The notes: a model not told the origin generated them from the letters alone. A stretch of DNA of 42,547 nt from Stentor roeselii (GCA_006503475.1 RSEH01000340.1:1-42547); one strand, 5' to 3'; counted from the first letter of the stretch, positions 21,902 through 32,606 are shown. Made by a program: numbers and translations.

Positions 21902-22827
21902 TATATTGATTTGAAATAAATTTATAAAATGAAAGAAATTACTTGCTCTCAAAGAAAACGATAAGAATTATAGATTAAAATGGGTAAGAAGATAATCCAA
22001 ACTTTTTAGAATTCACTGATAAACTTAGGAAAATTTGAGGCTTCAAGAGAGATGAACCTTAAAAAGAACCATTTGCTTCTAATTCTGAGAAAAGGTCTTT
22101 ATCATCAACACTCAAAAACTAGAATTCCATCAAATCTTATTCGAATTGATTGAATATAAAATATTAAAAAATATTTCTTTTCATTTAAATAAAGGAATTC
22201 AGGTAAGTTCATCTTCATTTCAATTATCATATTGAAAAAATTAGATGCTTCAATCACATTTATTAGTTTTTTGTTTGAATTACATGAAATTTTCTTCCAT
22301 TATCAATTTCTCTAAACAATATAAAATTTTTTGGTTCTTAAATAGGTAGCGAAAGAGAGTGACTCAATCAAATAATTGTTTTAAAACGATGAAGAGGTAA
22401 GAAAAGAATGTTTTGTACGCGAGATGGGCCTTAAAGTATCATAGGATCTCCAAAATTATTCTAAATTTAATTCTTATTATTTTATAGCAAATTGATTAAT
22501 TATGCTAGTACGAAAGACAATCGAAAAAAATCGTTCACATAATTCAAATAAACTTACTTAAGTAACTATAATAATTACCTTCTTTAAGTATTTACAACTT
22601 CTGATTTGCAGATGATCATAATCAACGATTTAAATAACAAATTCCATATAAAATTATCTCAAAAAGCATTTGAAATTTTTACAGTCTTTTTGATCAAAAA
22701 CAAAATAGTCCTAATAATCCAAAATCTTTTTCTAATCGATGATAGTCCTACCCCATCCTTTTAAATAATTTCATTCAAAAATTAAAACAAGCGGGTTTTC
22801 CATTATCAACCTATCCAGAGTATATAA
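21902..22827. promoter_or_regulatory. Divergent intergenic region between the kelch array and the giant gene
   Basis: This is 0.9 kb of AT-rich DNA that must hold promoters for two genes leaving in opposite directions. TATATAA lies directly against the ATG of the giant gene (22821-22827), too close to be a conventional TATA box unless the 5' leader is internal or absent. I see no gene here. Confidence 0.45.
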
Positions 22828-25800
22828 ATGAAATTTCCAAAGACTTTCTTGAGTCTGCTTCTGTATTCACAATTACTCATGAGAATATCAAGTACACCCC
22901 CTCCAAATGAAAGCAACTTCTCAATTCTCTTCAACTTGACTTTCAAGACAGATACCTCCTGGACAAGCCTTTCAATCATAGATTCTACAAATCCTTCAAT
23001 TTTGAAAGACTTCGAAGAATCCGTGTTTTCCTCACCTCCTCCATCCTTAGACTTCCTAGTCTCGACCGAATCCTCCTGCCTATCCGATTCATTTTACTCC
23101 TCCCTTCCACTTTCCTCCCTTTCCACCCTCCTCTTCCTTTCCACCTCATCCGACCCTTCAATAACCCTCTGTTCTTCCAAAGCCATCGAGGCTTACCACA
23201 TCACTTCTTCAAAAGCCTCAATAAAAAAAAGCATAAACCTGGCAAAATCTCTGATCTTCCAAAAATTCCCCAGCCCGGCATCATCTTCAATAATTTTGGT
23301 CTCATCACAGTCAAGACACCTGTCATCCTGCGAAGACTACTTCTCAGTTCTGGACAACGGAATCTGCGAGCCGTGCATCAACGGGTGCCTGAAATGTTCG
23401 AATTCCACTTCTTGTGACCAGTGCTTTCCAGGCTCCGGAAGCAACTTCGGATATTGGCTGACAAGTGAAAAAACTTGTGAGTTCTGCAAATGGTACGAGT
23501 GTTCTGTTTGCATTGACGCCACTCGTTGCCAGACCTGCAACTCTGGGCATTTTAAGACTGATGATGAAAAATGTCTGCCGTGTACTGCGAGTTGTGAAAT
23601 ATGCACAAGTACTAAATGCACCAAATGCCAGAATAGCTACTTTTTAAATGGAGATGTCTGTGAAAAGTGCATTGTGATGTGTAGGATTTGTAATGATGAT
23701 CATAGTTGTGAGGCTTGTGAAGAAAGGTTTTTTCTTGATAGCTCGGGAACTGAATGTCTTGAATGTGGACTCAAATGCTTGACTTGCAGTGATCGCAGTC
23801 ATTGCTTCACTTGTCAAGATGGATTTGTGGCTGTTCATGGAGAGTGTGTTGCTTGTGTTGACAATTGCTTTGCTTGTCAGAATAGAGTTTGTTCGAAATG
23901 CTATCAGAAATTTTACCTGGATGGGTCTTTTAATTGTCTGCCTTGCTCTGATGGACTTTGTGAGGATTGTCCTTCGGATGTCTGTAAAACTTGCAAGTTG
24001 GGCTCGGTCCTTATTTCTGGAGCATGCATGGAATGTCCAGATGGGTGCAAAATTTGTGATAAGGATAAAGTTTGTAAACAGTGTCTTATTGGACCTTTGA
24101 TTAATGGTGGGTGCTTGATCTGTGGAAAGCACTGCGTTAATTGTGATGATGAAAAATGCTATGACTGTGATCCTGGATTTTTTGAAATGACTGGATATAG
24201 AGATTGCTTTCCATGTCAAAGTAATTGCATTGACTGTAATGAGGAAGAATGTAAAAGGTGTGTTGATAGATATTATATAGCAGGCCATGAGTGCTTTCAA
24301 TGCTCAGCTCACTGCTTGAGCTGTGAGAAATACGAAGTTTGTGATAAGTGTGATGAGTCATATTTATTAAAAGCGAAACTGGATGAGTCTGGGAATATTT
24401 TCTGCCAACCTTGCATTGCTAATTGCAGTATCTGCTTAGATGAAACTTCTTGTAGTGTGTGCAAAATCGGATTCGCCGTTAACAGTGACGGTCTTTGTGA
24501 AAGTTGTGGAAAAGGTTGTTCAAATTGTGTAGATGGCTTTTGTAAGTCATGTACTGATGAGTTTTTCTTTGACCCTAATCAAAAAGTGTGCTATAAATGC
24601 ACAGATTTTTGTATAAAATGCTCCGATTCAACCAGTTGTCAACTCTGCAAGATCGGCTACTTTTGGAACACCGAAGCATCTGCTTGTTATAAATGCCCAA
24701 CTAATTGCTTTGACTGCATCCAAGGTCAATGCTATGAGTGCTACATTGGGTTTTATCTAAATACTATAAACTCTTGTGCAGTTTGCAAAGAAGGATGTTT
24801 TAACTGTAAAAATTATGAAAAATGCTTAAAATGTTCTGATGGATATTATCTAAACTCTTTTACAGAGACCTGCTTTTTATGCATGACTTACTGTGACATT
24901 TGCTTTAGTGCATCAACATGTGATAAATGCAGCAAAGGATTCTATTTAAAGCAAAATAAATGTGCTAAATGTCCTGAAAACTGCCTAGATTGTGATATTG
25001 ACACAACCTGCTATGAATGTGGAAAAGGAACTTATCTTGGCAATGGTCAATGTTTGAATTGTGATTCAAAGTGTAGCGGTTGCGATTCTCTCGACATTTG
25101 CACTAGTTGTAACAGAACCTATTACCTTGAAAATACTAAATGTCTTAACTGTTACGAAAACTGTGATATATGCATAAACCCTGCATCTTGCAGTAAGTGT
25201 AAAACGGGATATTCAATTGAAAATCTAGCCAATAGTTTAGCAGGACATGATAACTCTTGTATTAAATGTGATGATGGATGTCTTGATTGTGAATCAACTG
25301 TATGTTTTGATTGTATGAGCGGCTACATGATGGATAATCATAAGTGCATTGAATGTCCTGATAATTGTATTTGGTGCTACAGTTTTTATAATCCCTTAAC
25401 TGAGATAACTAGCTACTACTGTGGATGGTGTCTTGAAGGCTATTTGATTGATCAGCCAGGTTGTAAGAGCTGCGGTGACTACTGCCTAGATTGTAATAAT
25501 ATTGGATGCTTGAAATGTGAAGATGGTTACTTCATCGATGAATATGAAACATGCACAAAATGCTCTCCAAACTGTCTTGACTGCTTCGACCTTACCTTTT
25601 GCTTCATATGCGATGATCTATATAACCTAAACTGGGGAACAGGCCTTTGTTCTAACTGCCCAAACCATTGTTTACAATGTGATATAGACGAAAAGTGTGT
25701 ACTTTGTGAAGATTATTACTACATAGATTCGAATGGGCTTTGTCCAGCATGTGGGTTTCATTGTATTGACTGTACTAAAGACGATTGTATCACCTGCGAC

Positions 25801-28800
25801 ATCGGTTTCTACGTCGACAAAAACGGTGACTGTGACATCTGCAAAGTAGGCTGCACTGAATGTGAAAGCAAAGACATCTGCAAGAAATGCGAAAACGGTT
25901 TCTATCTCGAAAAATTTTCTGAAACTCTTGCAGTTTGTCTTCCATGTTCAACAGGCTGCATGATATGCGAAGAGAATTCTTGCAAGGTATGCAAAGATTC
26001 TTATTATTTGGACCTGATCACTGAAAGTTGCATTTCTTGCACAGTGAAAATTCCAGGGTGTTCTTGGTGCTCAAGTCCAAAGAAGTGCGACAGTTGTTTC
26101 GTTGGATTCGCTCTTGATTCTGATTCGTTTTGCCGGAGGTGCAAAGATGGGTGCATTGATTGTTTCATGGAATCTTTCAATGGGCAGACTGCCGAAGTGT
26201 GTAAAACTTGCAACTCTTCTTATTTTTTAAATCAGGGTAGGTGTAAAAGATGCCCTGAAAATTGCTTGAAGTGTGGAGATGAAGAGACTTGCTTTTTGTG
26301 TCAAAAGTTTTACTTTATTGATAGTTACTTTCAATGCTCGGCTTGTCTACCAAATTGCTTAAGTTGTCGAGATAAGTTAAGTTGTGATAAGTGCAACACG
26401 GCTTTTTATTGGGACCTGAATTCCCAAAAATGCACGAATTGTGAGACAGGATGCGAGAGCTGCACTTCAAATGGCTGTAATTCATGCAAAAGAGGGTTGT
26501 ATTTGAACTATACAACAAATATGTGTGAATTCTGCACATCAAATTGCAATAATTGCCAGTCATTAAAATATTGCATAACATGCGATCCCGAGTATTTTTT
26601 TGATGAAAAATCATTAAAGTGTCTTCAGTGTCCTTCAAACTGCCGAGAATGTTCATCTAAAACAGAATGCTACTCTTGCTATACAGGTTATATGAATAGT
26701 GGCGGGCTTTGTAGTCAATGTCCTAAATATTGTGAAATTTGTAAAACTTCAGGGTGTGTACATTGTTTCGAAAAGTACTTTCTTGCATCAAATAATATTT
26801 GTACTGAATGTCCGAATCATTGTCTTCATTGTGAGACTGCATCAAAATGTACTGTGTGTGAGACTGGTTATTTTAAAACTTCTTCTAATTCTTGTGAGAA
26901 ATGCGATCAAAAATGCTTGTCATGCACCCAAGAAAAATGCCTTATATGTATGGATGGCTTCTTTAAATTCAACAATTCTTGTTCTCTTTGTCCAAAAAAC
27001 TGCAAATATTGTGTAGATGGTAATATGTGTGAGTTATGCTACCAAGGTTTATTCATCAATCCCATAACAGGACAATGCGAACGTTGTCTTGATCCAGGTT
27101 GTGAGATATGCTCATCTGAATCTTCTTGTGACTTGTGCAAACCAGGTCTTCTTAGAAATGTAGATGGAATCTGCTCAACTTGCCCAATATTTTGCGTTGA
27201 ATGTGACCATGGCAATAAATGCATCAAGTGCTCTAAAGGCTACTTCCCTGATTCAAAATCCGGAATGTGTTTCAAGTGCCCAGTTTATTGTGAGGATTGC
27301 AATAGCTTTACTAACTGCAAAAAATGTGCTGATAATTTCATCACAAAGGCTGACGGGACATGCATTCCTTGCATGAGAGACTGTCTATCCTGCGAAACAG
27401 GAAATACTTGCAGACAATGTGAAAAAGGCTCTTTTCTAAACATCACAAGTCAATGCGCGAGATGCAACAAGGGATGCATTCATTGCTCGAAACTTGAAAA
27501 CTGCTTCGAATGCGACAACAAACTTTTCTTAACTGATTCAGTTTGTCGACCTTGCACGGATTCAAAGTGTTTAAAGTGTCCAGGAAACAAGTGCAAAGAA
27601 TGCTTAGAAGGATTTTTTTTGGATTCTAATCAAATTTGCACTAAATGCTTTAAAGATTGCGCGTTGTGCTCAGTATTCAATGAATGCCAAGCTTGTAAAT
27701 CGGGATATTTTCTTGTTGAAAATGATTCGAAATGTGATAAATGTAGACTTCTTTGTTTAAGTTGCAATAGTAAAAATGAATGTTTTACCTGTCAGTCTGA
27801 ATTTTTCCTTGATCCTAATACAAGTCCAGCTTCTTGCACAAGATGTCCTTCAAAGTGTGAAGCTTGCTTAGCAGATCTTTGCTTAAAGTGCATATCTGGA
27901 TACTACTTAGGATATACAGGTCTCTGCTGGGAGTGCTCTAGAGGCTGTGAAATTTGTCAAAATGATAAAATATGTGATAAATGTAAAGAAGGATTTTATT
28001 CTAATGGTCTTGCTGTTTGCCAACCATGTCCTAGTCCTTGTATTAAGTGCAAAGCAGAGAAAATTTGTGAGGCCTGCACCTCCAGATTTAAATTAACCCC
28101 AGACCGTTCATGCATTGCCTGTCCAGAAGGTTGCGAGTCCTGCGATGACCTAAACAGATGCTATTCCTGTTCCACCAGTTTCATCTTAGAAGGCACATCC
28201 TGCTTTACCTGTTCAAATCCCGAAGTCCTCAGCATAGAAATCTCAAAAGATTTTCTTTCACTAGAAGTGAACTTCACATCACTTCTGGACAAAAAGCCAG
28301 TTATCTGCTCCAAAGCCATAACAACAAACGACACTTTCGGGGAAAACTGGAAATGTTCAATAAAAGAAAAGACCTTAAAAGTAATTTTTGGAAAAGACTT
28401 TTTATTAGACGAGTATTCAAATATTTCTATTTATACAGACCAGGTCTTTCACCGTCCTTGCCAAGTTAAAAAGATGTTCAGTTTAAAAGCTTCTTTTATG
28501 GAAACTCCTCCATCGCCTTCAGGCACTTTGAAAGGCTCGACTCAAGCTTCTCTTTTATGTGAAAACTCAAAACTTGACTACTACGTCGACAACGTCGAAG
28601 GAACTTTTGGTTTCGATCCAGTCTTAAAATGGTCTTCTTCATATGAAAATCCAGAATTTTCTATTTTTCTGGAAAAATTTAAAGAAACTCGAATTTTCAT
28701 CCCTATTTCAAAGTTCAATAAAATAAAAACTCTTTTAACTGTATTCGTTGAAATTTCTAATTGTTTCAAAAGAACAACAGTTTTGAAAATTGATACGAAT

Positions 28801-31686
28801 TTGATGGTGAATAAAGAAATTTCTGTGATGATTGACGCTGGAACTAACATCGAAATCCTTGCAAGTAAAAAATTTGAGATTAATGCGAAAGTCTTAGAAA
28901 CTTGTGGCGCAAATTCGAATTTTTCTTATATTTGGTCTCTTTCAAATTCAACAAACCCTCGTGCAAAAATGTCTGATTTTGATTTAGAAGTGAATGAAAA
29001 GGTGTTAAAAGTCCCTAAGAATACTTTAAGGCCTTTTTTCAAATATCTTTTCACCGTGAAAGTCACTTCTGGGAAGCTTTTTGGTAACAGTTCCGTTTGG
29101 GTCGATGCTAAAGCTGATGACCTCGTCGTTATTTTCAATAGAAAAGACGGGCTAGTCCCTATTTCCTTCGACGTGCTCATCGACGCCAGTGATTCCAACG
29201 ACCCAAACAAATTAAGCGAAAAATTATCTTTTCACTGGTCATGCACTCATCCAAACACCCACAAGTGCCGAACAAAACAAAACAACTTTCTTGAATCCCC
29301 TGAAAAAAACGAGTCTATCTTCTTGATACCGAAAGACACTCTGAATAATGCAAAGACTTACATCATCTCTTTAACCATCTCAACTTCAACTGACAACAGA
29401 AAAACTACCAGTTCACTCGCTTTGACAACTGAAGAAAAAATCTCGGCAGACATCAAGATTTTCATGGATCGTAAAAGAGTAGAATCTTCGAAAAGTTGTG
29501 AAATTAAAGCGAAAGTCACATCAAGTACACAGTTTCATCTTCTTTGGAGTCAAGTTCAAGGCCCAAGTGTTTCAATTCTAGAAGTTAGTTTGAATAACTT
29601 GTTTATTCCTGCAAATACTTTAAAACCTGGAAAAACTTACGAGTTTCAACTTACAGCTTATGAGTACTTTTCATTACTTTCTCCTAGTTCTGTGATTTCA
29701 TTCAAAACTAATCAAATCCCTGAGTGCTTAGGAGACCTTTCAATAAATAAATGGTCAGGAATGGTGCAAGTTGATGAATTTAGTCTTTCAATTCAACCTT
29801 GCATTGACCAAGACGAGGACTACCCTTTGACGTACGAGTTTTACATGAAGAAGCAGTCAGGAAATTTACAAGTTTTAGAAAAAGCAAGGTTTTCAAATAG
29901 TTTAAGTTTTATTCTGCTGGAAGATGATATTTATCTGGCTTATGTCAAAGTCATCGATCAACTTGGAGGGTCTAATCGAATCGCTTTGCCAAAATCTTTT
30001 TTCGTGAAAAGTAATTCAAGATCCCTCGAAACTCAGGACCCTGAGCAGTTATTCATGAAAATCATGCAAAAGTATGAAGACCTTCGATCTTTTTACGCTA
30101 TCAGCATCCTTAAAACCTTTCCAATGACCTCTTCACAAGTCAAGGTCATCTTTCAAAATTGTCTTGAATTCTATAAAAGTTCAGAAGTTGAGTTAAGTGA
30201 AGTGAAAATGATGATTTCAATTGTTTTAACTATTTTTGAATATCAGAAGTCTACTTTGAACTATGATCGGGTCAAGGAGTATTTAAATGTTCTTGTTGAA
30301 TTTGGAAGAAATTGCACTGAAGAATTCAATCAAGATGTCATTAAAAGTGTTTGGATGGTTGCTACTGAAGTTGTTAAAAATGGAAAGTTTCAGGAAAAAT
30401 TTGATTTACTTGCTGGAAACTTTTCGGATTACTTTGCTAGAATTTATTCGAAGGAGAAACATCCTGGAACGGTTCTTATCAATGTGACTGACTCAAACAT
30501 GACTTTTTTCAAGAAAAGGGAAATTTGCAAGAATTTTGAAGAGAAAAGTTTTAAATTACCTCGAAATGTTACTGTTTTCATCGAATCTTTACCTTTTAAC
30601 AGTTCAGATTTAATAGATATCAATTTGAAATCATTTCCTTCACCTGAAAGTTTCTCAGATTTCGTAGAAATCACTTTTACCAGATCAGGAAGTTATGAAA
30701 ACAACGAACTTCAAGTGGAAGATGAGCAAGTAAAAAAATTGACGAATTCTACAGTTTTATTCGAAGTTCCTATTTTAAAGAACTCTTTAAATATGTGGAC
30801 TTGCGAGGTGTATGAAGAAGAGTCTTGGAAAGAAGATGCTTGTGAACTTGAAAGTATTTCAAATGACTTGATAAAGTTCAGAATTTCTCATACTTCACTT
30901 TTTAGAGTTTCTATTAAAGAAGATCCTCGTTCTTTTATTTCAAGTTACCCGGTAACATTGGTGATGATCTTTATAATTTTATTTATTTTTCTTTTGATTG
31001 GAATGGTGATGAACTGTCGAGAAAGTGAGAAAGTTCAAATCTTTGATGAAAACTTTAATGATTCACCAAGGCGAAGGCCATGCAGTGATAATCCTTCTCA
31101 AATATACCCTGTTAATGTCCCCCCGAGTAACACTTTAAACGAAGAAACTGTTCTCAACCCTCATTTTAATGAAAGATGTTTCTGTTTGAAGAGTTTTTGG
31201 AATAAATCTGAACTCAGCAAGGGAGATATCATTATTGGAAACGTTTTTGTTTTAATCTCTATGCTCTGGTTACAGCTTAGCCTTATCAAAAAATTTGATT
31301 TAAAACGATTTAAACGAGAGGTTTCATTAACAATTTTTGCTTTATCTCTCGTTTTTGCCTTTCTTTTGCATATGTTGGTCTTGGTGATTTCGAAATTTGC
31401 TGGAAATATTGAAAAAAAATACAAAAATAAATGTTTTAGGCGTCTGCTTTTTGTTGTTGTTTTTTGTTTTTTTGGTCGAATTGCTGGGTGGTCTGCTAGT
31501 AAATCGGTTTATTTCACCTTTGAAGAGTCAGTAGTTGCTTTTGAGTTCTTTTGTGCAGCGCTGACCCAGGTGATTATAAGTGTTGTGATATGTTTAAAAA
31601 TGAGAGACTTCCTTAAACTAGAATATCGGCATAGAAACAATATTGATGAATTACAGACATTTAGAGATAATATTACTAAACACTAA
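22828..31686 (+). CDS. Giant furin-like Cys-repeat / REJ-like five-pass membrane protein
   Basis: A single uninterrupted frame of 2952 residues ending in TAA. I searched it for the 15-base intron pattern and found none that fits. Order: signal peptide (MKFPKTFLSLLLYSQLL); a serine-rich stretch; from ~170 to ~1800 dozens of CxxC-x(3-5)-C furin/VSP-like repeats with the word C..C...YFL; then ~850 residues with PKD/REJ features (IDASDSNDPNKLSEKLSFHWSC, LRPFFKYLFTVKV, LKPGKTYEFQLTA); a GPS-like motif near 2654-2690 (WTCEVYEEESW...HTSLF); TM1 at ~2705-2730; and four more helices at ~2799-2820, 2831-2855, 2870-2888 and 2901-2924. REJ plus GPS before a helix bundle recalls polycystin-1-like proteins, but the PLAT domain and most helices are absent. 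It probably acts in surface sensing or adhesion. It is much larger than its neighbours. Confidence 0.9.
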   Translation: MKFPKTFLSLLLYSQLLMRISSTPPPNESNFSILFNLTFKTDTSWTSLSIIDSTNPSILKDFEESVFSSPPPSLDFLVSTESSCLSDSFYSSLPLSSLSTLLFLSTSSDPSITLCSSKAIEAYHITSSKASIKKSINLAKSLIFQKFPSPASSSIILVSSQSRHLSSCEDYFSVLDNGICEPCINGCLKCSNSTSCDQCFPGSGSNFGYWLTSEKTCEFCKWYECSVCIDATRCQTCNSGHFKTDDEKCLPCTASCEICTSTKCTKCQNSYFLNGDVCEKCIVMCRICNDDHSCEACEERFFLDSSGTECLECGLKCLTCSDRSHCFTCQDGFVAVHGECVACVDNCFACQNRVCSKCYQKFYLDGSFNCLPCSDGLCEDCPSDVCKTCKLGSVLISGACMECPDGCKICDKDKVCKQCLIGPLINGGCLICGKHCVNCDDEKCYDCDPGFFEMTGYRDCFPCQSNCIDCNEEECKRCVDRYYIAGHECFQCSAHCLSCEKYEVCDKCDESYLLKAKLDESGNIFCQPCIANCSICLDETSCSVCKIGFAVNSDGLCESCGKGCSNCVDGFCKSCTDEFFFDPNQKVCYKCTDFCIKCSDSTSCQLCKIGYFWNTEASACYKCPTNCFDCIQGQCYECYIGFYLNTINSCAVCKEGCFNCKNYEKCLKCSDGYYLNSFTETCFLCMTYCDICFSASTCDKCSKGFYLKQNKCAKCPENCLDCDIDTTCYECGKGTYLGNGQCLNCDSKCSGCDSLDICTSCNRTYYLENTKCLNCYENCDICINPASCSKCKTGYSIENLANSLAGHDNSCIKCDDGCLDCESTVCFDCMSGYMMDNHKCIECPDNCIWCYSFYNPLTEITSYYCGWCLEGYLIDQPGCKSCGDYCLDCNNIGCLKCEDGYFIDEYETCTKCSPNCLDCFDLTFCFICDDLYNLNWGTGLCSNCPNHCLQCDIDEKCVLCEDYYYIDSNGLCPACGFHCIDCTKDDCITCDIGFYVDKNGDCDICKVGCTECESKDICKKCENGFYLEKFSETLAVCLPCSTGCMICEENSCKVCKDSYYLDLITESCISCTVKIPGCSWCSSPKKCDSCFVGFALDSDSFCRRCKDGCIDCFMESFNGQTAEVCKTCNSSYFLNQGRCKRCPENCLKCGDEETCFLCQKFYFIDSYFQCSACLPNCLSCRDKLSCDKCNTAFYWDLNSQKCTNCETGCESCTSNGCNSCKRGLYLNYTTNMCEFCTSNCNNCQSLKYCITCDPEYFFDEKSLKCLQCPSNCRECSSKTECYSCYTGYMNSGGLCSQCPKYCEICKTSGCVHCFEKYFLASNNICTECPNHCLHCETASKCTVCETGYFKTSSNSCEKCDQKCLSCTQEKCLICMDGFFKFNNSCSLCPKNCKYCVDGNMCELCYQGLFINPITGQCERCLDPGCEICSSESSCDLCKPGLLRNVDGICSTCPIFCVECDHGNKCIKCSKGYFPDSKSGMCFKCPVYCEDCNSFTNCKKCADNFITKADGTCIPCMRDCLSCETGNTCRQCEKGSFLNITSQCARCNKGCIHCSKLENCFECDNKLFLTDSVCRPCTDSKCLKCPGNKCKECLEGFFLDSNQICTKCFKDCALCSVFNECQACKSGYFLVENDSKCDKCRLLCLSCNSKNECFTCQSEFFLDPNTSPASCTRCPSKCEACLADLCLKCISGYYLGYTGLCWECSRGCEICQNDKICDKCKEGFYSNGLAVCQPCPSPCIKCKAEKICEACTSRFKLTPDRSCIACPEGCESCDDLNRCYSCSTSFILEGTSCFTCSNPEVLSIEISKDFLSLEVNFTSLLDKKPVICSKAITTNDTFGENWKCSIKEKTLKVIFGKDFLLDEYSNISIYTDQVFHRPCQVKKMFSLKASFMETPPSPSGTLKGSTQASLLCENSKLDYYVDNVEGTFGFDPVLKWSSSYENPEFSIFLEKFKETRIFIPISKFNKIKTLLTVFVEISNCFKRTTVLKIDTNLMVNKEISVMIDAGTNIEILASKKFEINAKVLETCGANSNFSYIWSLSNSTNPRAKMSDFDLEVNEKVLKVPKNTLRPFFKYLFTVKVTSGKLFGNSSVWVDAKADDLVVIFNRKDGLVPISFDVLIDASDSNDPNKLSEKLSFHWSCTHPNTHKCRTKQNNFLESPEKNESIFLIPKDTLNNAKTYIISLTISTSTDNRKTTSSLALTTEEKISADIKIFMDRKRVESSKSCEIKAKVTSSTQFHLLWSQVQGPSVSILEVSLNNLFIPANTLKPGKTYEFQLTAYEYFSLLSPSSVISFKTNQIPECLGDLSINKWSGMVQVDEFSLSIQPCIDQDEDYPLTYEFYMKKQSGNLQVLEKARFSNSLSFILLEDDIYLAYVKVIDQLGGSNRIALPKSFFVKSNSRSLETQDPEQLFMKIMQKYEDLRSFYAISILKTFPMTSSQVKVIFQNCLEFYKSSEVELSEVKMMISIVLTIFEYQKSTLNYDRVKEYLNVLVEFGRNCTEEFNQDVIKSVWMVATEVVKNGKFQEKFDLLAGNFSDYFARIYSKEKHPGTVLINVTDSNMTFFKKREICKNFEEKSFKLPRNVTVFIESLPFNSSDLIDINLKSFPSPESFSDFVEITFTRSGSYENNELQVEDEQVKKLTNSTVLFEVPILKNSLNMWTCEVYEEESWKEDACELESISNDLIKFRISHTSLFRVSIKEDPRSFISSYPVTLVMIFIILFIFLLIGMVMNCRESEKVQIFDENFNDSPRRRPCSDNPSQIYPVNVPPSNTLNEETVLNPHFNERCFCLKSFWNKSELSKGDIIIGNVFVLISMLWLQLSLIKKFDLKRFKREVSLTIFALSLVFAFLLHMLVLVISKFAGNIEKKYKNKCFRRLLFVVVFCFFGRIAGWSASKSVYFTFEESVVAFEFFCAALTQVIISVVICLKMRDFLKLEYRHRNNIDELQTFRDNITKH

Positions 31687-31706
31687 AGATATTTCCTTTA
31701 AACCCT

Positions 31707-31916
31707 CTAAAATTCAAATAATCTCTTCAAACAAGAGATTCCTAAAAGATCTTCTTTTTCTTAAAAACCCTTAACAACCCTTTCCATCACTAAAATTAAT
31801 AATCTACTCTCCTAAAATTCAAATAATCTCTTCAAAACAACAGATTCCCAAAAGATCTTCTTTTCTTAAAAACCCTTAACAACCCCTTCCATCACTAAAA
31901 TTAATAAACTACTCAT
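31707..31916. repeat. Tandem duplication, about 105 bases x 2
   Basis: Two adjacent copies with a period of 105 bases (for example TAAAATTCAAATAATCTC at 31708 and 31813) differ at only a few positions. They fill almost the whole gap between two convergent genes. Each copy contains AACCCTTAACAACCC, which resembles the telomere unit with one extra T and one extra A. The duplicated segment probably holds the 3' ends of both transcripts. Confidence 0.9.
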
Positions 31917-31919
31917 CCC

Positions 31920-32606
31920 TTACCCTTCACCAACAAACTCATCTCCACTTTTCCCTTTCTTCCTCTTATCAACTTTCAGTTTTTTTTTCTTATTATTCAA
32001 AAACAAAGTCTTAAAAATTTCCATAGTAGCAGCAGCGTCTTCAACACTAGAATGTTGTCCAGTTTGAATAACTTTTCCCAATGTCTGAAAAGTGAGTTTT
32101 TGCAAAGAAACCAAGGCATTCCCAGAGCTTTCCGCATAAAGTGTTTGAGTATCTCTAACTTTTTCCTTATCCAAAGTGATTTTCAAGGCTTTTAAGTCAT
32201 GATGAAGGGCATGTCCAACAACGATCTTTCCTTTAATAATCCTTTTAACCTGTTCCCTGACCTCCTGAAAAGACTTTGCGTATTTAAGGTGTCTGGCTCT
32301 TATTCCAGTGACAAAAGTTCGATAATTGACGACTTTTTCATCAGGTTTCACGAATAAATCTAGAAGGACTTCACATTCCATGTTTACAATGCTTACCCTT
32401 GCAAGGCAGTTCTTATCGTTTTCAGTGCTGACCATTTCGCAGTCAAGAGCCACGAAACTTTCACTTGTTGCTCCTGATGGGCGGTAGTCAGGGTTTTTCT
32501 TCCAGTTTGAATCGACCTGGCTTTCTTTTCGATTTCTTTTTAGAGGAAGCTTTGGACGGCTTAGGTCTTGAAAAATTTTCAACATTTCGTCTTTTTCACT
32601 TTTCAT
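31920..32606 (-). CDS. REXO4: REXO4-like RNA exonuclease (DEDDh family)
   Basis: A 228-residue protein with the DEDDh 3'-5' exonuclease core. The visible catalytic set is D55 and E57 in ALDCEMV, D137 in HALHHDLKAL, and H185 and D190 in QHSSVEDAAATM. The words DCEMV, VVNYRTFVTGI and GQHSSVEDA place it with the REXO4/Rex4/ISG20 branch, which trims RNA and acts in pre-rRNA processing in the nucleolus. Basic N- and C-terminal tails (KLPLKRNRKE and KKKKLKVDKRKKGK) fit nucleolar targeting. Length is normal for the core, with a short N-terminus. It converges with the giant gene across the tandem duplication, and its ATG lies four bases from the ATG of an opposite-strand small ORF. Confidence 0.9.
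   Translation of the reverse strand: MKSEKDEMLKIFQDLSRPKLPLKRNRKESQVDSNWKKNPDYRPSGATSESFVALDCEMVSTENDKNCLARVSIVNMECEVLLDLFVKPDEKVVNYRTFVTGIRARHLKYAKSFQEVREQVKRIIKGKIVVGHALHHDLKALKITLDKEKVRDTQTLYAESSGNALVSLQKLTFQTLGKVIQTGQHSSVEDAAATMEIFKTLFLNNKKKKLKVDKRKKGKSGDEFVGEG

Noticed and set aside
21902-21952. Start of family member 4 at 21952
   Set aside because: The codon there is TTG; ATG 21901 gives the family-type signal peptide and an exon 1 identical in length to member 2.
23644-24300. 218-codon antisense ORF in the Cys-repeat gene
   Set aside because: The Cys-rich code leaves few antisense stops; the sense frame is clearly the gene.
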